Assembly: GCF_016093545.1 (NCBI RefSeq)
Contig: NZ_JADKYX010000002.1
Coordinates: forward strand, 62,001 to 126,000
DNA from: Massilia rhizosphaerae
Lineage (GTDB): Bacteria > Pseudomonadota > Gammaproteobacteria > Burkholderiales > Burkholderiaceae_D
Direction of reading: 5' to 3'
DNA length: 64,000 nt
Positions 59,535-64,000 of the stretch are shown here, in pieces. The notes below the pieces were generated by a model that searched no databases, had not been told where the DNA came from, and saw only the letters and a list, made by a program, of their open reading frames with translations. The first letter of the stretch is position 1, and every line of letters starts with the position of its first letter. Made by a program: the position numbers and the translations under genes.

Positions 59535-60215
59535 CTAGCGGTCGGCGATCGCGATCGCCGACCAGTGCACATCGACCACGGGCGTGCGTGTGGCGCGGTC
59601 GCGGCGGTAGCTGTGAAAGGTCCAGCGGCCACCGGCGCGCGCGTGGCACATCGTGCACTCGCCTCTGCCCGCCACGGCCTCCATGCCGGCGCGATCGAGC
59701 TGGCGGCGCACGATGGCGGGCAGGTCGAGCCGGCGCGGACGCGGTGCGACGAAGTCGGGCGCGAGGTCCCAGCGCTCGACGAATGCATCGATCACGTCCT
59801 GGCCCACTTCGTAGCAGCACGCGTGCGCGGCCGGGCCGGTCGCCGCGATCCAGTCGCCGGGATCGCCGCCGCGCGCGCGCACGAGGTCCGCGAACGCGTC
59901 GACGATGCCGGCCAGCGCGCCGCGCCATCCCGCGTGCAGCGCCGCCACTTCGCGCCCGTCGCGCCGCGCCAGCAGCACCGGCACGCAGTCGGCGGTGGCG
60001 ATCGCCAGCAGCAGTCCGGGACGGTCCGTGAACATGCCGTCCGCCTCGCCGCAATCCTCGTTCTCCCGGGTCACGACGGCGATGCGGGTGCCGTGGCGTT
60101 CGTGCTGGACGGGACGGCGCGGCCAGTAGCCGGGCAGCAGCGCGGCCATGTCGTCGTGTCGCGTGCCGAAGCCGTGCACGATGGCAGGATGGTCGAGGAG
60201 CGGGCTGGTGAGCAT
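59535..60215 (-). CDS. pgeF: Peptidoglycan editing factor PgeF / YfiH laccase-domain protein
   Basis: 226 residues of the PgeF (YfiH, formerly polyphenol oxidase/laccase-domain) family. Motifs: VHGFGTRHDD, ATADCVPVLLARRDG, ALHAGWRGALAGIVD, ACCYEVGQDVIDAF and a C-terminal CTMCHARAGGRWTFHSYRRD (Cys and His metal site). In E. coli PgeF keeps the murein stem peptide composition correct by removing L-Ser-containing UDP-MurNAc. In betaproteobacteria it often adjoins rluD; here it is alone. Confidence 0.92.
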   Translation of the reverse strand: MLTSPLLDHPAIVHGFGTRHDDMAALLPGYWPRRPVQHERHGTRIAVVTRENEDCGEADGMFTDRPGLLLAIATADCVPVLLARRDGREVAALHAGWRGALAGIVDAFADLVRARGGDPGDWIAATGPAAHACCYEVGQDVIDAFVERWDLAPDFVAPRPRRLDLPAIVRRQLDRAGMEAVAGRGECTMCHARAGGRWTFHSYRRDRATRTPVVDVHWSAIAIADR

Positions 60216-60286
60216 GGCGGACTGCGGAGGTCGAGGTGTCGAAGTGGCGGCAGCATAGCATGGCGTCGTGCCACGGACGCCTCGCC

Positions 60287-60640
60287 ATGCCTGAGGCCAT
60301 CGTGCTTCCCCTGCTCAATCCGCGCCCGCGCGTCGTCATCGACGACTTCATGCTGGAAGCGGAAGCCCTGGTCGGCCATGCGGCGAACAACCGCGCGCAT
60401 TTCCGGGACGCGGCCGACCTGAAACTCCGCGAACAAGCGGCGATGGCGAGGCCGGGCGTGCGGCCGACCTTCGCGATCGCGTCGAATCTCCACTTCAAGA
60501 AGGTGCTGACGATCGAGCCGCGCTACGACCTGGCGATTTCGACAGGGGTGAGGTATTCCACTCGGGGCACTTCCACGCCCCCGAACGGATGGTGAACGCC
60601 CCGCTCACGGAGCGCCTGACGGCGAATGCGTTCTTCCGGC
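60287..60640 (+). pseudogene. DUF6445-like gene remnant
   Basis: The N-terminal part (60287-60545) in frame PLLNPRPRVVIDDFMLEAEALVGHA resembles DUF6445 proteins. The C-terminal part (GEVFHSGHFHAPERMV, PLTERLTANAFFRL) is readable in a different frame from about 60540 to 60640. Between them a segment is missing and the frame is shifted, so the gene is broken by deletion. It abuts, tail to tail, the truncated end of the tli4-like pseudogene at about 60650. Family call is tentative; the break itself is clear. Confidence 0.5.
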
Positions 60641-61669
60641 TGCGGATGCCGGCTGGCCGAGAGGACGCAACCGGAAGCTGTCGAGGATGTCGTCCCACAG
60701 CTTCATCGCCTCTTTATCAGTGAGGCTCGTTGGCTGCTGGTTCCCCTTGCCGTCGTGGTAGCCGGTCGTCAGTTCGATCTTGATGGCGGGCGTGTCCAGC
60801 GTACCGTCGCCCTGCGTCTCCCACACGAAGGCGTGACCGCGCATGCCATTGCTGCCGGGTGCGGAGGCCAGGTGTTCCTGGCCCGGGTACTATCCGACCT
60901 GCCGGTCGCCTTTGCGCAGCACGCGGACCGACGTGACGAGGTTGCCGAGGAACTGCACCATGCCGCCCATCCGTTCTAATAGAGGCCTGTCGTGCTTGTG
61001 ACTGGCGAGCGGATGGATCCAGACCGATATGAATGCGTCGGGGTGACCGGCGATGTCAATGTCCAGGCTGGCCTCTTCGTTTTCCCACTCGGGATTGGCG
61101 ATGAAGCCGCCTGCGAAGCAGTAGCCAGGTTCGGTGGGAATATCGGTGTCGGCGCGTGGGCGTAGGCGGGACAGGGCGTCACGCATTCGATTCACGCCGA
61201 ATTCCTGTTCGCTCCTCCCAACATCATCTTCGAGTACAAACGTGCTCCCGTTGATCCAACGGTAACCAGAAATGCTGATCAGGGCCGTACTCACATCTAC
61301 TTTCCATGATGCGACAATCCTCGTGGATTTCCCCGGGTGAACAGACTGAAGCAACATGCTTCGCTTGGTCTTCTTGTTAACAGCAGATCCGAGCGTCGAT
61401 TCAAACCCGTCCACTTCCGCTTCAAACTCTTCCCGGGTCATGGCTTTGACCGGTTCGATACGGATGAAGTCGTATTTGTAGCCGCCGCCACTAAGTGTTG
61501 ACCCCGCAGGCACGTCGATCAGGAAGCGTCCCATGCAAAAGGTGGATGTGGCCGAAGACGGCGCAGCTTTGGCATTACGCGAAGCATTGTTGGACAAGGC
61601 CGTGCAGGCGGCGAGGCCCGAGCAGACAGCTACCGCGAGAGCGGAAGAGAGCGATCTATAAAACGTCAT
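60605..61669 (-). pseudogene. Degenerate Tli4-type T6SS immunity lipoprotein gene
   Basis: Paralogue of the gene at 61980-63323. The N-terminus has a lipoprotein signal ending LAAC, then TFCMGRFLIDVPAGSTLSGG typical of Tli4-like immunity proteins. An in-frame TAG at 60890-60892 sits where the intact paralogue has a Ser (RQVG-S-Y), after which the frame continues with MRGHAFVWETQGDGTLDTPAIKIE to SFRLRP and then loses homology at about 60665, so roughly the last 100 residues of the paralogue are missing. One nonsense change plus a 3' truncation make this a pseudogene. It faces the DUF6445 remnant. Confidence 0.82.
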
Positions 61670-61708
61670 GATGCCGGTGGTGACGTAGTCGGATGAGACG
61701 AGGTCGGG

Positions 61709-61975
61709 TTATTGCCCGCTGAAATTACCTGTCGTGGCAATGAGCGACGCGCCACACGTCGTTTTATGCCCCTCATAGGCGACCGCGACGCCGTCGATGA
61801 CGTGATGCGGATCGCCTTCGGCAATCGTGCAGATGGTGTGACCCGATATCGGGCAGCTGCACACATCCCCAACGCGGGCGACCGGAATGCCGTCGACCGT
61901 AAAATGATGGGCGCTTACGCTCACGACCTTGCCGCCGTGCGACGTGGGATCGCCAAGACGAATCACGTTGCGCAT
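61709..61975 (-). CDS. PAAR-domain protein (T6SS spike tip)
   Basis: 88-residue stand-alone PAAR protein: RNVIRLGDPTSHGGKVVSVS, VDGIPVARVGDVCSCPI and GHTICTIAEGDPHHVIDG. PAAR proteins cap the VgrG spike and can carry effectors. It starts four bases after the stop of the Tli4-like gene and is followed by the second, broken, Tli4-like gene. No T6SS structural genes are in the window, so the tip would serve a T6SS encoded elsewhere. Confidence 0.9.
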   Translation of the reverse strand: MRNVIRLGDPTSHGGKVVSVSAHHFTVDGIPVARVGDVCSCPISGHTICTIAEGDPHHVIDGVAVAYEGHKTTCGASLIATTGNFSGQ

Positions 61976-61979
61976 CGCT

Positions 61980-63323
61980 TTACCCTTTGTCGTGGCTCGA
62001 CGGCGCGTAAGCGGGCGCCTCATCGTAATCGACCAGTTTCCACACCGTCGCCGTACGATAAGACGGCCGCGCACCCTTGAGCTTTTGCCACAAGGACGAT
62101 TCGCCAAGCGTGGTTACCTGCGGCATCGTCTCTCCGGCCCGAAAATACTGACGCGCACCGCCTTCGATCTCGCCGGCTTCGCTGGCTTGCCACCAACCCG
62201 TCTGCGGACATGCACGTCCGGTTGCGGCAAGTTCGCCGAGCGGCAGGCGCGGCGAAGGCTCAAGGATGACCTCGCCCGTCTTTATAGAGTCTCCGGTAGG
62301 ACGCAAGCGGAAGCTGTTAAGGATGTCATCCCATAGTTTCATGGCCTCTTTATCCGTCAGACTGGTTTTTTGCGGATTGCCTTTGTCATCCTGATGACCC
62401 GTCGTCAATTCGATTTTGATAGCAGGGGTTTCTAAGGTACCTTCGCCCTGCGTTTCCCAGACAAAAGCGTGCCCCCGCATGCCTCCACTGTTGGGAGCTG
62501 AGGCTAAATGCTCCTGTCCTTTGTATGAACCAACTTGCCGATCGCCTTGGCGCAATACGTGCACTGACGTGGCGAGATTGCCTAAGATTTGAGTGATTCC
62601 TCCCATGCGCTCGAGCAGCGGCTTGTCATGCTTGTAGCTGGCAAGCGGATAGATCCAGACCGATACAAATGCATCAGGATGACCAGCAATGTCGATATCG
62701 AGGCTGATCTCTTCGTTGCGCCAGCGGGGGTTAGCGATAAAGCCGCCTACAAAGCAATAGCCGGGCTCCGTAGGAATATCGTTATCAGCACGAGAGCGCA
62801 ATCGTGTGATAGCGTCCTGCACCCGACTCATACCTGGCTCCAATTTATCGTCATCGACATCTCTTTGAAATAGAAAACGATTGCCACCATCCCAACGATA
62901 CCCGAAAATAGTGATCTCTGCTGTGCTGAAATTAGTTTTCCATGCCGCCAATAACTTGGTGTTTTTATCTAGCCGAACAGACTTCAACAACATGCTCTTC
63001 TTGGTATATTTATGCTCCGCCAGCTTAAGATCAGATTCAATCTTTTCCACTTCTTTTTCAAAATCGTCGAAGGATGCGGGCTTGCTTGGCTCTAGTTTAA
63101 TAAAGTCGTATTTGTAATTACCCCCACTAAGCTTTGATCCAGCTGGAAGATCGATTAGAAATCTACCCATGCAAAAGGTGGTCTTTTTTTCAACATTCTC
63201 CATGTAGGCGTTTTGATTCTTCATAGTAGATTTTTCAAGATTATTGGACGCAGCCATGGAAAAATTGAATGTTCCACATAATATCGCCGCGAGGGCAAAA
63301 GACAACAAAAATGGAAATTTCAT
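61980..63323 (-). CDS. Tli4-family T6SS immunity protein
   Basis: 447 residues. Sec-type signal peptide (FLLSFALAAILCGTFNFSMA), then TTFCMGRFLIDLPAGSKLSGG, DIPTEPGYCFVGGFIANP, LDIDIAGHPDAFVSVWIYPLAS, GMRGHAFVWETQGEGTLETPAIKIE and SFRLRPTG; the Cys in FCMGRF and the YCF pair may form a disulfide. Tli4 proteins neutralise Tle4 lipase effectors in the periplasm. ATG overlaps the effector stop (ATGA), which would keep immunity and toxin synthesis linked. The coding sequence is less GC-rich than the rest of the window, especially its first half. Confidence 0.85.
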   Translation of the reverse strand: MKFPFLLSFALAAILCGTFNFSMAASNNLEKSTMKNQNAYMENVEKKTTFCMGRFLIDLPAGSKLSGGNYKYDFIKLEPSKPASFDDFEKEVEKIESDLKLAEHKYTKKSMLLKSVRLDKNTKLLAAWKTNFSTAEITIFGYRWDGGNRFLFQRDVDDDKLEPGMSRVQDAITRLRSRADNDIPTEPGYCFVGGFIANPRWRNEEISLDIDIAGHPDAFVSVWIYPLASYKHDKPLLERMGGITQILGNLATSVHVLRQGDRQVGSYKGQEHLASAPNSGGMRGHAFVWETQGEGTLETPAIKIELTTGHQDDKGNPQKTSLTDKEAMKLWDDILNSFRLRPTGDSIKTGEVILEPSPRLPLGELAATGRACPQTGWWQASEAGEIEGGARQYFRAGETMPQVTTLGESSLWQKLKGARPSYRTATVWKLVDYDEAPAYAPSSHDKG

Positions 63324-64000
63324 TGCTTGGATAAGCTCTGTTGCAACCAGCTGGAGTCCGCCACGATCTTAACGATCGAGTACAACGTTACCGATTGTGC
63401 AACTTTTGCTTTATATGAGTTTTGATGATCGTAACTCTCATGTCCTTTTGCCTTACCCTCATGACGGAAGATCTGAACAGCATGCGGCGTGGGAGCGAAG
63501 CCAGATTCGGCAGGCACGGTGCCATCGCCTGGGCCTTTCGCCTTTTCAAGTTCAAACTGATATTTGTCGTTTTCTTTGAAAGCTAGAGATACGGTACCAT
63601 TGAAATCATCATCTGCAAGTTGGGCATTTTTAAGATCGCCATTGACTGCGGCCTTGCTTTTCCAATGCACCTCATTCCAGGCTAATTTTTCACAATCTGC
63701 GGCGTAATAGGCATAGGTATGCGAGTGATATTTCTCTTCAATTAAATCATGGAGCTCGCGTGCAGCTATCATGTTTGTTTTAAATTTTTTAAAATCTGAA
63801 TTAAGGTCGTCGTCCCCCACTAGGTCTCCTCCCTTTCGCCTGGCCTCTTCCCTCTCCCTTTTACCCGCCGGATCGATCAAGTCTTCCTTTATCAACTTCC
63901 ACCAGCTGTCGCTATTATTGAAATAAATATCCGCATAAGGATCACCGTCCCCCAGCAACGTCTCAACCTCTTCCCGCACACCCTGCATGTTCGTCTTGAT
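63320..64000 (-). CDS. T6SS lipase-type effector, C-terminal part (5' end outside window)
   Basis: The frame is open to the window edge; the first in-frame ATG at 63988 is probably internal. The readable C-terminal part contains a hydrophobic-poor, Asp/Glu/Lys-rich region, then PGDGTVPAESGFAPTP (catalytic Asp loop of lipases) and QIFRHEGKAKGHESYDHQ (catalytic His candidate), and ends TLYSIVKIVADSSWLQQSLSKQ. This pattern fits phospholipase effectors (Tle3/DUF3274 or Tle4-like); the nucleophile Ser lies outside the window. Its ATGA overlap with a Tli4-type gene supports an effector role. AT-rich composition suggests recent acquisition. Confidence 0.72.
   Translation of the reverse strand: MKTNMQGVREEVETLLGDGDPYADIYFNNSDSWWKLIKEDLIDPAGKREREEARRKGGDLVGDDDLNSDFKKFKTNMIAARELHDLIEEKYHSHTYAYYAADCEKLAWNEVHWKSKAAVNGDLKNAQLADDDFNGTVSLAFKENDKYQFELEKAKGPGDGTVPAESGFAPTPHAVQIFRHEGKAKGHESYDHQNSYKAKVAQSVTLYSIVKIVADSSWLQQSLSKQ

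Noticed and set aside
59416..60498. 360-codon minus-strand ORF overlapping pgeF in another frame
   Set aside because: Low-complexity Arg/Pro-rich translation with no domain; pgeF in the other frame is clear.

Overview
The window is GC-rich bacterial chromosome from a betaproteobacterium of the order Burkholderiales, most likely Oxalobacteraceae close to Massilia. This is inferred from the gene content and synteny (Mpl, MtgA, PgeF, a PilG-PilH-PilI-PilJ-ChpA chemosensory cluster behind a rubredoxin, PyrR-PyrB-PyrC', an Ala/Lys-rich H1-like protein, H-NS of the short beta-proteobacterial type). No rRNA, tRNA, CRISPR array, prophage or intact insertion sequence was seen. Almost all of it is densely coding, and many neighbours overlap by 1 to 8 bases.

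Layout. 1-5.8 kb: the end of a YgjP-type metallopeptidase, then a leftward LPS-core set (phosphomannomutase, WaaC, WaaA, YcxB-like) and an H-NS gene. 5.8-14.4 kb: a WecA/MraY-type sugar-phosphate transferase, apaH, and a leftward yqgE-ruvX-pyrR-pyrB-pyrC'-plsC run, then a rightward photolyase. 14.4-24.0 kb: the leftward type IV pilus chemosensory operon (rubredoxin, pilG, pilH, pilI, pilJ, a 1838-residue ChpA/PilL). 24.0-30 kb: thiD-hemL, an Nramp-like transporter, a small haem-copper-oxidase-like membrane protein, a UPF0303 protein and CorA. 30-37.4 kb: leftward mtgA-aroE, a TonB-like protein, and the mpl-yqiA-ubiC-RNase II run. 37.5-43.7 kb: one very large kinase-like/ATPase/GAF/PAS/hybrid histidine kinase gene. 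43.7-51 kb: an NTase-like protein, TlpA-like thioredoxin, aroQ, accB-accC-prmA, a DUF3426 zinc-ribbon protein and a PfkB kinase, closed by a strong terminator. 51-54.4 kb: a periplasmic beta-propeller diguanylate cyclase. 54.4-57 kb: YggT, the H1-like protein, and a roughly 0.7 kb non-coding interval with a LexA-type palindrome and a strong hairpin. 57-60.2 kb: two glycosyltransferases (one with apparent in-frame internal deletions) and pgeF. 60.2-64 kb: an accessory segment with gene remnants and a type VI secretion lipase effector, Tli4-like immunity protein and PAAR protein.

How genes work together. The window carries several envelope functions (LPS inner core, peptidoglycan recycling and polymerisation, phospholipid acylation), pyrimidine synthesis with a PyrC' subunit that has lost its metal ligands, fatty-acid initiation (accBC), and three signalling systems (Chp, the giant hybrid kinase, the propeller GGDEF protein).

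Most interesting parts: the metal-ligand-free dihydroorotase-like subunit, the giant kinase whose N-terminal protein-kinase domain has lost two of its three key catalytic residues, the orphan SOS-like box followed by a hairpin at 56.5-56.7 kb, the glycosyltransferase with two apparent in-frame internal deletions, and the T6SS effector-immunity island at the right end, with an AT-richer composition and a second, inactivated immunity paralogue fused to another gene remnant.
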